Shown: piece after piece, positions 44,727-53,926 of the stretch
How the letters are laid out: every line of letters starts with the position of its first letter
How positions within the stretch are numbered: the stretch's first letter is position 1
Source: Thraustochytrium sp. TN22
Taxonomy: Eukaryota > Sar > Bigyra > Thraustochytrida > Thraustochytriidae
DNA length: 64,000 bases
Reading direction: 5' to 3'
Assembly: GCA_013306675.1 (NCBI GenBank)
Contig: JABLUY010000066.1
Span: 86,250-150,249 of the forward strand
Notes under the pieces: generated by a model
Databases searched by the model: none
Told to the model about the DNA's origin: nothing
The model's input: the letters and a program-made list of their open reading frames with translations, nothing else
Position numbers and translations under genes: made by a program

Positions 44727-46922
44727 ATGGCGCGCAGGGCGAGAGCAAGGTGCGGCGCGGCGGCCAAGGCCGCGAAGGCGGCAGCGGTGGCGGCGCTCGT
44801 GCTGAGCGTGGCGGCGGCCGTGGCCGCGGACAGGCCGAACATTGTGCTGTACCTCGCGGACGACGTGGGCACGGGCGCAGTGCTGCAGCAGGCGCCGGAG
44901 TGGTCGTTCGTGGACGCGCCCGAGGAGCTGGAGGCCATCCCGGAGGCGCGGCGCATCCAGACGCCGACGCTGGAACGCATGGCGCGTGAGGGCAAGCGGT
45001 TCTTGCGCGCGTTCGCGAGCTCGCCCATTTGCTCGCCGTCGCGGCACTCGCTGCTCACGGGCATCTCGGCAGGCCACCAGTACGTGCGCGGCAACGGGTA
45101 CGGACCGTCGTCGGCCGACGCGGACATTGAGGCGAGCCGCACGACCATGGCCAAGGTGCTCTCTGCGCAGGGCTACGCCACCTACGCGGTGGGCAAGTGG
45201 GGCGTGGCGGAAGGCGAGGCCACCGCGGGCAGCCCGTGCTACCAGGGATTCGACGCCTTCTACGGCAAGTTCACGCACGCAGCCATGGGCGAGGCGTTTC
45301 CGACGACGATCGAGGGGTGCACGGCCGCCGCGGCGGACGAGCCCACGAGCACGACGCTCGAGGAGAACGCGGACGCGAGCGAGGCCGCTTGCCTCGACAC
45401 GGGCGCTTGCACGACCTTTGACGCGGCCATCCGCGACCAGGCGCTGGCGTACGTGGACGCGGCGGCCGCCGCCGAGACACCGTTTTTCCTCTACTGGGCC
45501 ACGTCCGCTGGTCACTCCACCATGTGGGAGCCGGTCAACAAGAGGAACAACAAGAAGAACTGCGTGGAGAAGACCCACCCGGTGCCCTCGTTCGGCCGGT
45601 ACACGGAGGCGAACCTGGAGGGCACGGGGCGCACCACGCCGGAGATCCGCGGCCTCATGAGCATGATGGAGAACACGATCGACGACGATCTGGCCCGCCT
45701 GCTGGCCAAGCTCGAGGAGCACGGTCTGGAGGAGTCCACGCTCGTGCTCTTCACGAGCGACAACGGTGCGCACCAGGAGGCCTATGCGGACGCCGACTAC
45801 GACCCGGCCGCGGATCTGTACGCGACCGGCGGCCTGCGTGGCATCAAGCGCCGTCTGCACGAGGGCGGCCTGCGCGTGCCGCTGCTGGCCTGGTGGCCTG
45901 GCCACGTGCCCGCCGGGACCTCGTCCTCGCGGCCCGTGGCGCTCTACGACCTGGCGCTCACGCTGGCCGACGTCGCCGGCGTCGCCTCGAACGACACCTC
46001 GCTCGCGCCCATGCAGGTGGCCGGTGGCGGCATCAGCATCGCGCCGCTCCTCTGGACGGCCAGTGATGATAGCGAAGCCGCCGCCAACCTGACGGCCCGC
46101 GACTACATCTACGCGGAAATGTGCTTCGTGGACGACGGCGTGGAGCGTCCGGCTGACCAGGTCTGCCCGGTCACGTGGAACACGTACGCGGGCTGCGGCT
46201 TCGCGCTCTTTGACGTGTCGCAATGGCCCGCGCAGGTGCTCAAGCTCGTGCAGAACAAGCCTCGCGAGGGCGCGCTGGAGCTGTACGAGATCCAAGCCGA
46301 CCCTTTTGAGAGCGATGATCTCGCGACGTCGAACGCGGACGAGGTCGAACGCCTCTCAGCGCTGCTCGCGGATGCACGTACGCCCTCGTGCTTGGCCGAG
46401 TCCGCGTACGAGCCGCGCTGCCTGGATGAGCCGTGCAACTTTTACACCTCGCAATCAGCCTGTGAGACCCAAACCGCGTTTCTGTGCGCCTGGGCCGACG
46501 ATGTATGCTCCCCAACGACGCTGTCGCCAACGGCGCAGCCCACGACGCTGCGGCCGACGACGTCGCGGCCGACCACTTTGCAGCCCACGACTCGGACGCC
46601 GGAGCCGACCACTTTGCAGCCCACGCCGCTGGAGCCAAGCACGGCGCAGCCCACGTCGCCAGAGCCGACGACTTTGCAGCCCACGACGCTCCGGCCGTCA
46701 ACGTCGGCGCCAACCTCGGACGAGCGCGCGCAGGCCGAGCCTGCCACAGCGCGGCCCACGACGAGGCGGCCGACCGCGAAGCCGACGGCCTCGCCGATTG
46801 ACAGCGCCGGCGCCGGCGGCGCGACCGGTGCCGGCGCGTCGCCGACCTCTCCGGCTGCCGGTCGCGCCAGTCTGCATGCTTCGGCGCTCCTGATGGCAGG
46901 TGTTTCTTCGCTCCTCTTTTGA
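44727..46922 (+). CDS. Secreted, mucin-tailed, probably GPI-anchored sulfatase
   Basis: 731 residues from the ATG at 44727; the frame is open 102 codons further upstream without an ATG start. A signal peptide is followed by the sulfatase core: LYLADDVGTG; CSPSRHSLLTG with C102 as the formylglycine precursor; GKWGV; TSDNGAHQEA. The core is clearly paralogous to the neighbouring sulfatase (shared TPTLERMAREGKR). After about residue 590 comes a Thr/Pro repeat tail (units like PTTLQPTTLRP, about 80 residues), which should be heavily O-glycosylated. A small-residue linker and a hydrophobic C-terminus (ALLMAGVSSLLF) suggest GPI anchoring. So one sulfatase is probably released and the other cell-surface bound. 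It converges with NFU1, with only 81 bp between stops. Confidence 0.93.
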   Translation: MARRARARCGAAAKAAKAAAVAALVLSVAAAVAADRPNIVLYLADDVGTGAVLQQAPEWSFVDAPEELEAIPEARRIQTPTLERMAREGKRFLRAFASSPICSPSRHSLLTGISAGHQYVRGNGYGPSSADADIEASRTTMAKVLSAQGYATYAVGKWGVAEGEATAGSPCYQGFDAFYGKFTHAAMGEAFPTTIEGCTAAAADEPTSTTLEENADASEAACLDTGACTTFDAAIRDQALAYVDAAAAAETPFFLYWATSAGHSTMWEPVNKRNNKKNCVEKTHPVPSFGRYTEANLEGTGRTTPEIRGLMSMMENTIDDDLARLLAKLEEHGLEESTLVLFTSDNGAHQEAYADADYDPAADLYATGGLRGIKRRLHEGGLRVPLLAWWPGHVPAGTSSSRPVALYDLALTLADVAGVASNDTSLAPMQVAGGGISIAPLLWTASDDSEAAANLTARDYIYAEMCFVDDGVERPADQVCPVTWNTYAGCGFALFDVSQWPAQVLKLVQNKPREGALELYEIQADPFESDDLATSNADEVERLSALLADARTPSCLAESAYEPRCLDEPCNFYTSQSACETQTAFLCAWADDVCSPTTLSPTAQPTTLRPTTSRPTTLQPTTRTPEPTTLQPTPLEPSTAQPTSPEPTTLQPTTLRPSTSAPTSDERAQAEPATARPTTRRPTAKPTASPIDSAGAGGATGAGASPTSPAAGRASLHASALLMAGVSSLLF
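46525..46710 (+). repeat. Thr/Pro codon repeat (mucin-like)
   Basis: In-frame ACG/CCG-rich repeats encode PTTLxPTT units in the stalk of the anchored sulfatase. Confidence 0.85.
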
Positions 46923-47003
46923 TCCATGTAAGCTACCAGTACAAACAAGCCTTGTAAAATCATACCGCCCACCATTCGTTTTTTGCTTTAGTTTAGCTAA
47001 AGC

Positions 47004-47843
47004 TTAGGTGGAGTCGTCCTGCTTGTACTCAAGCACGCGTACGTCGGGGCTCTCGTCAAGCTCGCCAATGGCGTGCACGCCGTTGACCTCGGGAATGTAG
47101 TGCATGAGCATGTTCTCGACACCATGCTTGAGCGTGACAGTGGAAGAGGGGCAGCCGGCGCAAGAGCCGGCGAGCTGCACGGTGACAATGCCGGTCTCCT
47201 CATCGTAACCCTTGAAGAAGATGTCGCCGCCGTCCTCCTGCACCATGGGGCGGATGCGATCCTCGAGGAGCTCCTGAATGACCTCGACGATCTCGCTGTC
47301 ATCGCCGGTGAACTCATCCTGGGCGTTCTCGAGCGGCGCCGTGACGGCCGGCTTGTCGGCGGCGTAGAAGTCCATAATGGTGCCGAAGACCTCGGGCTTG
47401 AGCTGAGCCCAGTCGACGCTGTCGGCCTTGCTGATGGTGACAAAGTCGCTGCCAAGGAAGACGCGCGTGACGCCGTTGAGGCGCAGCAGCAGGCGCGCGA
47501 GCGGCGAGTTGCTCGCGTCGCCGCCCGCGACGAACTCCATGCTCGAGCCAAAGTCCGCCGGCAGCACCTCCTGGCCGGGCAGGAACTTGAGCGAGGCCGG
47601 GTTGGGCGTCTCCTCCGTCTGAATGAAGAGCCCGCGCGCGCCGCCCAGCGCCCAGCGCCCGCGCCACGCCTGCTGCGTCGCGCGCGCGTGCGCCGCCGGC
47701 GCCGCCGGCGCCAGCCGCGCGCCGCGCGCCGCCGACGCCGTCGTCGCCGCCAGCCCCGAGATGCGCCGCACGCCCGTGCTGCCGCGCCGGGCCGCCGCCG
47801 CGCGCGCCGCGCCGCGCGCCGCCGCGCCCGCTGCGCGCTGCAT
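47004..47843 (-). CDS. NFU1: NFU1 iron-sulfur cluster scaffold, mitochondrial
   Basis: 279 residues from the ATG at 47843. That start gives an Arg/Ala-rich amphipathic presequence (MQRAAGAAARGAARAAAARR) typical of mitochondrial import. An earlier in-frame ATG at 47978 would add a non-presequence-like 45 residues. The Nfu N-terminal domain (FIQTEETPNPASLKFLPG through DWAQLKPEVF) is followed by the NifU C-terminal domain with GGDIFFKGYD and the CAGC cluster-binding motif. It delivers 4Fe-4S clusters to lipoyl synthase and respiratory complexes. Length and order are normal for the family. Confidence 0.95.
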   Translation of the reverse strand: MQRAAGAAARGAARAAAARRGSTGVRRISGLAATTASAARGARLAPAAPAAHARATQQAWRGRWALGGARGLFIQTEETPNPASLKFLPGQEVLPADFGSSMEFVAGGDASNSPLARLLLRLNGVTRVFLGSDFVTISKADSVDWAQLKPEVFGTIMDFYAADKPAVTAPLENAQDEFTGDDSEIVEVIQELLEDRIRPMVQEDGGDIFFKGYDEETGIVTVQLAGSCAGCPSSTVTLKHGVENMLMHYIPEVNGVHAIGELDESPDVRVLEYKQDDST

Positions 47844-48281
47844 CCTCGCCTGCGCTCCTCCGCCGCGCGCCGCCGCGCTGCCTGTCTGCGCTGCCTGCTT
47901 GTCCGCGCTGCTCGCTTGCTCGTGCCTGCCTGCCTGCGCGCGCGCGTTCGAGGTCTGCCTGTCTCGTTCACTCTGCATCCATCACGTCAGCACACTGAGC
48001 ACAGAGCGCCGCGGCGGCTCCGACTCGGACTCGGAGGCGCAGCTCTACGCGGCGAGAGGCCTCTTGAAGCTTCGTGCTTGGCCATCGTGACGACAAGCCT
48101 TGGGCCGTCCTTGAGCTTGCCTGCGTGCCTGCCTGCCTGCCTGCGTGCCTGCCAGGCGCGCTGTTCGTGCCTGACAGAAATGAGACAAGACGAGCCATCG
48201 CAGCTCTGCGCGGCGAGAGGCCTTTTGAAGCTTCGTGCTTGGCCATCGCGGCGACAAGCCTTGGGCTGTCCTTGAGCTTTT

Positions 48282-48324
<43 letters not shown>

Positions 48325-48687
48325 CCAGGCGCGCTGTTCGCACTGCATCGTTCGTGCCTGACGTAGACGAGGACTTGACTCATAGTCACCTTGGTCAACA
48401 TGGCTTGGCACAGCCTGAGGCCGTGGCCGAGCCGTCCGAGTCATCATCACGTTTGCAGATAGTGCAAGGCTGCGACGTGCTGCCGCTGCCGCTGCGCTGC
48501 TCTCTGCCTTGCAGCCGTAGCACTGCGAGTCCGAAGCTCGGAAGTCGCTCGGAAGGCACTCTTGCCTTGGTCTGCTGACCAAGCATGGCACTGCGATCAT
48601 TCCCTACCGTGGCACCACGCTTCTGTACTCTCTCGTGACAATCAATCCAAAGTCGCTCGCGGCGCGCGCCGCCAGGGCACGGGCAGG
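47844..48687. other. Divergent intergenic region between NFU1 and LDAH
   Basis: It holds a direct repeat of about 155 bp with embedded TGCC arrays (48040-48362). The rest is unremarkable; no gene was seen. Confidence 0.6.
48040..48362. repeat. Tandem direct repeat, two units of about 155-160 bp
   Basis: Unit 1 (about 48040-48198) and unit 2 (about 48199-48362) share GCGGCGAGAGGCC, TTGAAGCTTCGTGCTTGGCC, ACAAGCCTTGGG and CCAGGCGCGCTGTTCG. Each contains a TGCC array, longer in unit 2 (about 10 copies at 48283-48326). It lies between the NFU1 and LDAH promoters. Confidence 0.9.
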
Positions 48688-49776
48688 ATGACGGTGCTGG
48701 AGCGCGTGCTGGAGAGCGCGGCGGCGGTGGAGGCGGTGGTGCTGGGGCTGGCAGCGGCCATGACGGCCTGGCTGCTGGCGCTGCGGCCGGGCTCGACCCC
48801 GCTGACACAGGTGGAGCGCAAGGCGCTGGAGGATGAAGTATCACAGGTGCGGCGAGGCGTGGCCGGGCGCGTGGACGGGCGGCTGCTGGAGGCGGACATG
48901 GTGCACTACGACGCGGGCGTGGCGTCGCGGCAGGTGCTCATCTTTTTCCCTGGCAACCCGGGGCTGGTGGACTTTTACCTGACGATGCTGCGGCAGATCT
49001 TTCACAGGCACGGCGACCGCGTGCACGTGGTGGCGATTGGGCACGCCGGGCACAGCGCATGGACGCCGGGCGACCACGCGCCCATCAGCTACGAGGAGCA
49101 GATCAAGCACAAGGTGACGCTGCTGCGGCAGGAGCTGCCATGGCTGGAGGACCGCGACGCGCAGGTGGCCATCGCGGGCCACTCGGTGGGCGCGCGCATC
49201 GCGCTGGAGGTGATGCACTCCTTGCCGGCGGTGCACTGGTGGCGCTACGTGGGGATCTGTCCGACGGTGATGCACATTGCCGAGTCGCCCAACGGCGTCA
49301 AGCTGGCCCCGCTGCTGCGGCGCCCCTGGCTGCGCAGCCTTGTCGCGCTGGCGCTGCACCCGGCGCGGGCGCTGGTGCGCCTGACACCTGGGCCTCTGGC
49401 CCACGCCGCGACCAAGAGCGTGATGCGCAACGACTGCCCGGGCGTGGACGACCACTTCGTGCCGCACGGCCTCAAGCTCGTGCATCCTACCGTAGTGCAG
49501 AACGTTTTGTACATGGCCAATGACGAGATGCAGCAGATCCTGGACGTGGACCACTTTAAGGAGAGCGTGCTCGTGCCGCACATGCCCAAGATCTCTTTTG
49601 TTCTCTCGCCCAACGACAAGTGGTGCCATGGCGATATCGTGGAGCGCATGCGCGTCGCATTTCCGGGTGCTCGCTTTATCGACCTTCCGTCCTCGGTCAC
49701 GCACGCCTTTTGCCTCTCGCACGAGAATGTGGCGCTCGTTGTGGATGCTCTGCAGTTGGCCATGAAGGGTTCGTAA
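48688..49776 (+). CDS. LDAH: Lipid droplet-associated hydrolase (LDAH)
   Basis: 362 residues from the ATG at 48688. An alpha/beta hydrolase with the LDAH hallmarks: FFPGNPGLVDFY near residue 90, GHAGHS, EQIKHKV, the nucleophile elbow GHSVG with S166, SPNGVKLAPLL, LSPNDKW (acid) and THAF (catalytic His). A hydrophobic N-terminal helix (about residues 12-32) may anchor it to lipid droplets or ER. Animal LDAH has been linked to sterol-ester and triacylglycerol turnover. Neighbouring NFU1 is divergent, with the tandem repeat between them. Confidence 0.92.
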   Translation: MTVLERVLESAAAVEAVVLGLAAAMTAWLLALRPGSTPLTQVERKALEDEVSQVRRGVAGRVDGRLLEADMVHYDAGVASRQVLIFFPGNPGLVDFYLTMLRQIFHRHGDRVHVVAIGHAGHSAWTPGDHAPISYEEQIKHKVTLLRQELPWLEDRDAQVAIAGHSVGARIALEVMHSLPAVHWWRYVGICPTVMHIAESPNGVKLAPLLRRPWLRSLVALALHPARALVRLTPGPLAHAATKSVMRNDCPGVDDHFVPHGLKLVHPTVVQNVLYMANDEMQQILDVDHFKESVLVPHMPKISFVLSPNDKWCHGDIVERMRVAFPGARFIDLPSSVTHAFCLSHENVALVVDALQLAMKGS

Positions 49777-50172
49777 AAGTGGTTTGAACTAGCTAGCTAG
49801 CGAGGTGCGAAACGCGCCAACAGGATCGAGCGTCGAGTCTCGCGCCACCCAAAGTGAGTTCCTTTACCTCAAAAAGTTGGTCATCTTCTTTGTGTCTGTC
49901 TGATGTCTCGATGAAATCTCTCACAGTCAGTAAAATAATAAAAGTGCGCGCGCATGTTTTCTTTTGCTGTCTGACTACCAGGCATGCATACATTCGGAGA
50001 GGTGATGTTGATCTATGCTCAGATATGGTCGTTTGGTACCAGGGTACGGTGTCTCGGTCCATCCTACTACGAAGGAAAAAAAGGATCGAGTGCAGGCTTT
50101 GTGTGTGTGATGTGAACAAGCGATGTTCAGTTTGCCTGAGAGTAGTATGTACGAGTGGGAGTGGCTGGCTCC
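49777..50172. other. Convergent intergenic spacer
   Basis: This lies between the LDAH and F-box/LRR stops and begins with a CTAGCTAGCTAGC palindrome just after the LDAH stop (49790-49801). AT content is higher than in neighbouring genes, as expected for 3' UTRs. No gene. Confidence 0.6.
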
Positions 50173-51750
50173 TCAGATGAAACTCTCTGAAGCCTCGCTG
50201 TCGCTGGGCTGCAGCGCACATGTGGCGATCATGTTCTGCAGCAGCTTGGCGCGCGTCGAGAGCCGGCGGCGACGCGGCGGCGGCGTACGCACGTGGAAGC
50301 GGCGCGCGAGGCTGGCGAGCTCTCGCGGCTTGTCGTCTGCCTTGTTGTTGTTGTTGTTGCTCTTTGCGGCCACGGGCCCGTCACCGGCGGGCTCGCTGGC
50401 GTCCGCAGAGGTGACCGAGTCGGCGGAAGACGAGGACGAGGTGCTGGCGGTGTGGCGCAGGCGGCGGCGCGCCGCGAGGCGGCCGCGCGCGTGCACGAGC
50501 GCGAGCGGGAACTTGGCGCGCGCCTCGCGCAGGCCCTTGGCCGAGACCTCGGCGCATGCATCGAGCCCGAGAAAGACGAGGCTGTGCGCCGACGCCGGAC
50601 GCACGGAGAGGAAGCAAATGTCGGTGACGCGCGTGGCGGCGAGGTCGAGGTGGCGCAGCTGCTTGCAGAGCTGCAGTACCACGGCCGGGCCGGCGGAGCG
50701 CACGGCGTGGCAGCCGGCGGCGTCGAGGCGGCGCAGACGCGGGCAGCCCTTGGCCAGAGCCGCAAGCGAGGCGTCCGAGATGGTGGCGAGCCCGGAGACG
50801 TCGAGGTGCTCGAGGTCCGGGCAGAGGTGCGCGATCCAGCGCACGGCGGCGTCCGAGAGGCCGAGGCAGCCGCGCAGGCCGAGCTCGCGAATGTTGGTGC
50901 GCGGCGCCGTGAGCAGCGCGTAGATGGCCTCGTCGCGCAGCGCCGAGCACTCGCGCAGGTCCACGCTGCGCAGCGCGCAGCGCTTGGCGAGCGAGTGCAG
51001 GGCCGCGGCGTCGAGCGCGGGGCAGCGCACGAGGCGCAGGCTGTGCAGCTTGCCGCAGGACTCGCCGAGCTGCGCGAGCGCCGCGGTGCTGAGCTGCGCG
51101 CAGTCGCCCAGGTCCACGCGCTCCAGGCGGCGCAGCAGGCTGAAGAACATCTTGAAGCCGTGGCCCGTGACGCGCGCGCACCGGCGCGCCGTGAAGCTGC
51201 GCAGCTTGGGGCACGTGCGCGCCACGGCGCACAGCTCCGTGTCCGTCAGCTCCGCATCGCCCAGGTCGAGCGCGCGCAGCTCGCGGCACCACGAGCGCGC
51301 CGGCTCGGCCAGGTTGCCGTCCGCGCCGGGGCTCCGGGACGCGCGCAGGGCGCGTACCGTCAAGCTCGATGTGCAGGTCTGCGCACACCACTTGCCGGCC
51401 GCGCGCAGCGCGAGCACGTCCGCGGGTGCCAGAAAGCCCTCCAGCACCAGGCTCACGGCGCGCGCCGGCAGCTGCGCCAGCGTCGTCCTATGCTGCGGCT
51501 GCGGCTGCGGCTGCGTCGCCGTTGGCGCCGCGGCCGCCACCGCCGTCGTCGGCTGCCCCTGCTGCGCGCCAACAGGCGTCCCTGGCCTCGGCATCGTCTC
51601 GGTCTCCTCCTCGCCCGTGCGCGCGGCCTTGAGCCCGCGCGCCTCCTCGCCGCGCTCGGCGCCCAGCGGCCGCGGCCTCTTGGCGCCGGAGCGCTCCGCG
51701 CTCTCCACGGCCAGCGCCGCCATGACGAGCGCCTTGAACTCGGCGCCCAT
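50173..51750 (-). CDS. F-box/leucine-rich-repeat protein (FBXL-type)
   Basis: 525 residues from the ATG at 51750; the frame is open 14 codons further but from TTG. A Pro/Gln/Ala-rich N-terminus leads to an F-box-like stretch (LPARAVSLVLEGFLAPADVLALRAAGKWC, about residues 95-123). Eight to ten AMN1/FBXL-type leucine-rich repeats follow (units such as LRALDLGDAELTDTEL, LERVDLGDCAQLSTAAL, LEHLDVSGLATISDASL). The tail is Ser-rich, then basic, with an Asn run. It likely acts as an SCF ubiquitin-ligase receptor; the substrate is unknown. In the same orientation as DDX49, but 6 kb away. Confidence 0.9.
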   Translation of the reverse strand: MGAEFKALVMAALAVESAERSGAKRPRPLGAERGEEARGLKAARTGEEETETMPRPGTPVGAQQGQPTTAVAAAAPTATQPQPQPQHRTTLAQLPARAVSLVLEGFLAPADVLALRAAGKWCAQTCTSSLTVRALRASRSPGADGNLAEPARSWCRELRALDLGDAELTDTELCAVARTCPKLRSFTARRCARVTGHGFKMFFSLLRRLERVDLGDCAQLSTAALAQLGESCGKLHSLRLVRCPALDAAALHSLAKRCALRSVDLRECSALRDEAIYALLTAPRTNIRELGLRGCLGLSDAAVRWIAHLCPDLEHLDVSGLATISDASLAALAKGCPRLRRLDAAGCHAVRSAGPAVVLQLCKQLRHLDLAATRVTDICFLSVRPASAHSLVFLGLDACAEVSAKGLREARAKFPLALVHARGRLAARRRLRHTASTSSSSSADSVTSADASEPAGDGPVAAKSNNNNNKADDKPRELASLARRFHVRTPPPRRRRLSTRAKLLQNMIATCALQPSDSEASESFI

Positions 51751-52111
51751 GGTCTGCAGCTCCTCCTCCCTGGCGGCACGCAAGCCACGCAAGCACGAGG
51801 CCGCCGTTCTGGTTCTGGCCCTCGCCTGCGCCCGGCCTGCGCCGCGCGCCCGCTCGTTCGCGCCGCGCGCGGCCGGTGGCGGCGGCCGGCGGTACGTACA
51901 GACGGGCGCGCAGGTCAGGTCCGCGGCGCCCGCGCTCCCGCGCTGCGAGTTTGTTTCTCTCGTCTTGTTGGCTCTTTGTCTGTTTGAATTCGGGGCCGTG
52001 CCCGTGCTTGATGCGCCCGTCGCGCGGCCTCCTCCCAGCTCCCGCTTCGGGCCCGATACGGGATTCGGGGCGGCCGGGCGCCTCCTCGTTGCGCACGCAC
52101 GTTTCGTGGAC

Positions 52112-52138
52112 GGCCAGCCAGCCAGCCAGCCAGCCAGC
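52112..52138. repeat. (AGCC)n tetranucleotide array
   Basis: About six AGCC units, 360-390 bp upstream of the F-box/LRR start. Confidence 0.85.
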
Positions 52139-52697
52139 AGCCAACAGGCGGCGCACAGGCCAGGCCAGCCACCTCGCGCCGGGATGCCGCAGGGAAGGGA
52201 AGACCCACGCGCTGCGCTGCTTCGCGGGCGCCGGGCCCTCGCGCTGCTCGCTGCTCGCTCGCTGCTCGCTCGCTGCTCGCTCGCTCTCCTCGTCGCGCCC
52301 GGCAGGCCAATCGGTTCTGGCTGCTCGGCGCTCGCCGTACGCCCCTGCCGCTCGCCAGCTCAGGCAGGCAGCTCGCTCAAATGTTACCGCTGCTCGCAGG
52401 CCGCTTCGCACGTTCCGCCAGGGCGGCCAGGGCAGCGGCCACGCGAGGCCGAGGCCGCGGGTTGCGCGCCGACCCGCGGCCTCCTGCCACTGCAGTGCAG
52501 CGCCGCCGCGCGTCTGCCCCCCTCCCGCCTCCCCGGACGCTCAGCTCAGCGCTTCCCGCCGCTGGCCTGGCCTGGCCTCGCCTCTGCGCTCTCCTCCCCA
52601 GTGGCCGCGGGCCCGGCACCGGTGCGCAGCGCGAACTTGGAGACTTTCAAGGCGGGCAAGGCGGTGGCGGCGGCGGGCGCACCAGCGCGCGGCGCGG

Positions 52698-52740
52698 CGG
52701 CGAGGCGAGGCGAGGCGAGGCGAGGCGAGGCGAGGCGACG
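52698..52740. repeat. (GGCGA)n pentanucleotide array
   Basis: About eight GGCGA units, same unit as at 25579-25623 (reverse complement) and 62885-62906. Confidence 0.9.
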
Positions 52741-53504
52741 TGCCGCGCCGCGCCGACGACGCAGGCGTGCAGGCAGGCAGGACGCGCGGCCTGGACACGC
52801 ACGGGCGCTCGCCACGCTCGCTCGACGCGCGCCGGGTGCCCCGGGCGCGGCGGCCGGCAGCCAGGCCTCTGGCCTGTGAAAACGGGCGCCGGCCGCGCGC
52901 CGGCCGTCCCGTCCCAGCGGCGCCGCCCGCCGCCAGGGAGCCTCGCCGGGCCGTGATACGCCGCGACGGGCACAGGACGTGCGCCGCGCAGCGCCGCGCA
53001 GCTGAGCGCGCCGCGGCGACGGCGCGGTTCCGTGAGGCGAGCCTCAGTGAGCGAACGGGCTGCGCGCTGGCTGGCCGTCGGCCAGCTTGAAGCAGAGCGA
53101 GACCGACGGGCGAGCGTACCGCTCTTGACAGTGAGCTCGCCGAGGCGAGGCTCGCTCAGGCTGCGTGCCTCGGGCTGGCCAAGAATGCGCCGCCGTGGGC
53201 ACGTCTTCAAGCCTCCCTCCGCCCGGAGTCGGCCGGCGAGCGAGCAGCCCGACGCGGCGCGGCCGCGGCGGCGCGCCCGTCGTCGCCGTCCCGCCCCCGC
53301 GCGCGCGCGAGGGTCAGTGAAGCCGGCAGCACGACAACTGCAGAGCAAAGCAAAGCCTGAGCCCGGCTCGGACCAAAGCAAAGCAAAGCAAAGCATGTGC
53401 AAGCAAGAGCACTGAGCAGAGCGGCCAGAACCAGCCAGGGCGGAGCACGAGACTTGAAGCAAGCAAGCCCAAGAAGCGGGGCAGGGCCGGCAGGCGGGCG
53501 TACC

Positions 53505-53581
53505 CGTGCCGTGCCGTGCCGTGCCGCGCCGCGCCGCGCCGTGCCGTGCCGCGCCGCGCCGTGCCGCGCCGCGCCGCGCCG
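53505..53581. repeat. (CCGTG/CCGCG)n pentanucleotide array
   Basis: About 15 pentamers alternating between CGTGC and CGCGC types. Confidence 0.9.
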
Positions 53582-53891
53582 GCCGCTGATGCGAGCGCTG
53601 CGCGGACTCTGCCCGCGCCGGGGCACCGCCGGCGTCTGTCCAGGAGCCGCCCGAGATGCGCTGCGTCCCACACCGGTTCGCCCGCCTCGCCCTCCGCAAC
53701 GCGGGTGCCTGCATCTGTGGGCGCGCGCGGAAACTCGCCGCCTGCCCTGCGCGGGGCGCCGCCCGCCTTCACGCGCCTTGCGCGGCAAGTTGCGCCTTGC
53801 GGCTTGACCTCGAGGCTCGCGCGCCGCGCAGCTGAGCTGGCCGCCTGCCACGCCTGCCTGCCTAGCTAGAGCTAGCCGATTTCGCCAGGAG

Positions 53892-53926
53892 CGCAGAGCA
53901 GAGCAGAGCAGAGCAGAGCAGAGCAG
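53892..53926. repeat. (GCAGA)n pentanucleotide array
   Basis: Six to seven GCAGA units, just after a CTAGCTAGAGCTAGC cluster. Confidence 0.9.

Noticed and set aside
47844-47978. Longer NFU1 start at 47978
   Set aside because: The added 45 residues are polar and unlike a presequence, whereas the ATG at 47843 begins an Arg/Ala amphipathic helix. It remains possible.
48100-48362. Regularly repeated units resembling a CRISPR-like array
   Set aside because: They are tetranucleotide slippage inside a two-copy tandem duplication in eukaryotic DNA, with no spacer structure.
50293-52879. Two overlapping plus-strand frames of 564 and 651 codons
   Set aside because: They overlap each other and the F-box/LRR gene in antisense; composition is Arg/Ala/Ser-rich with no domain.
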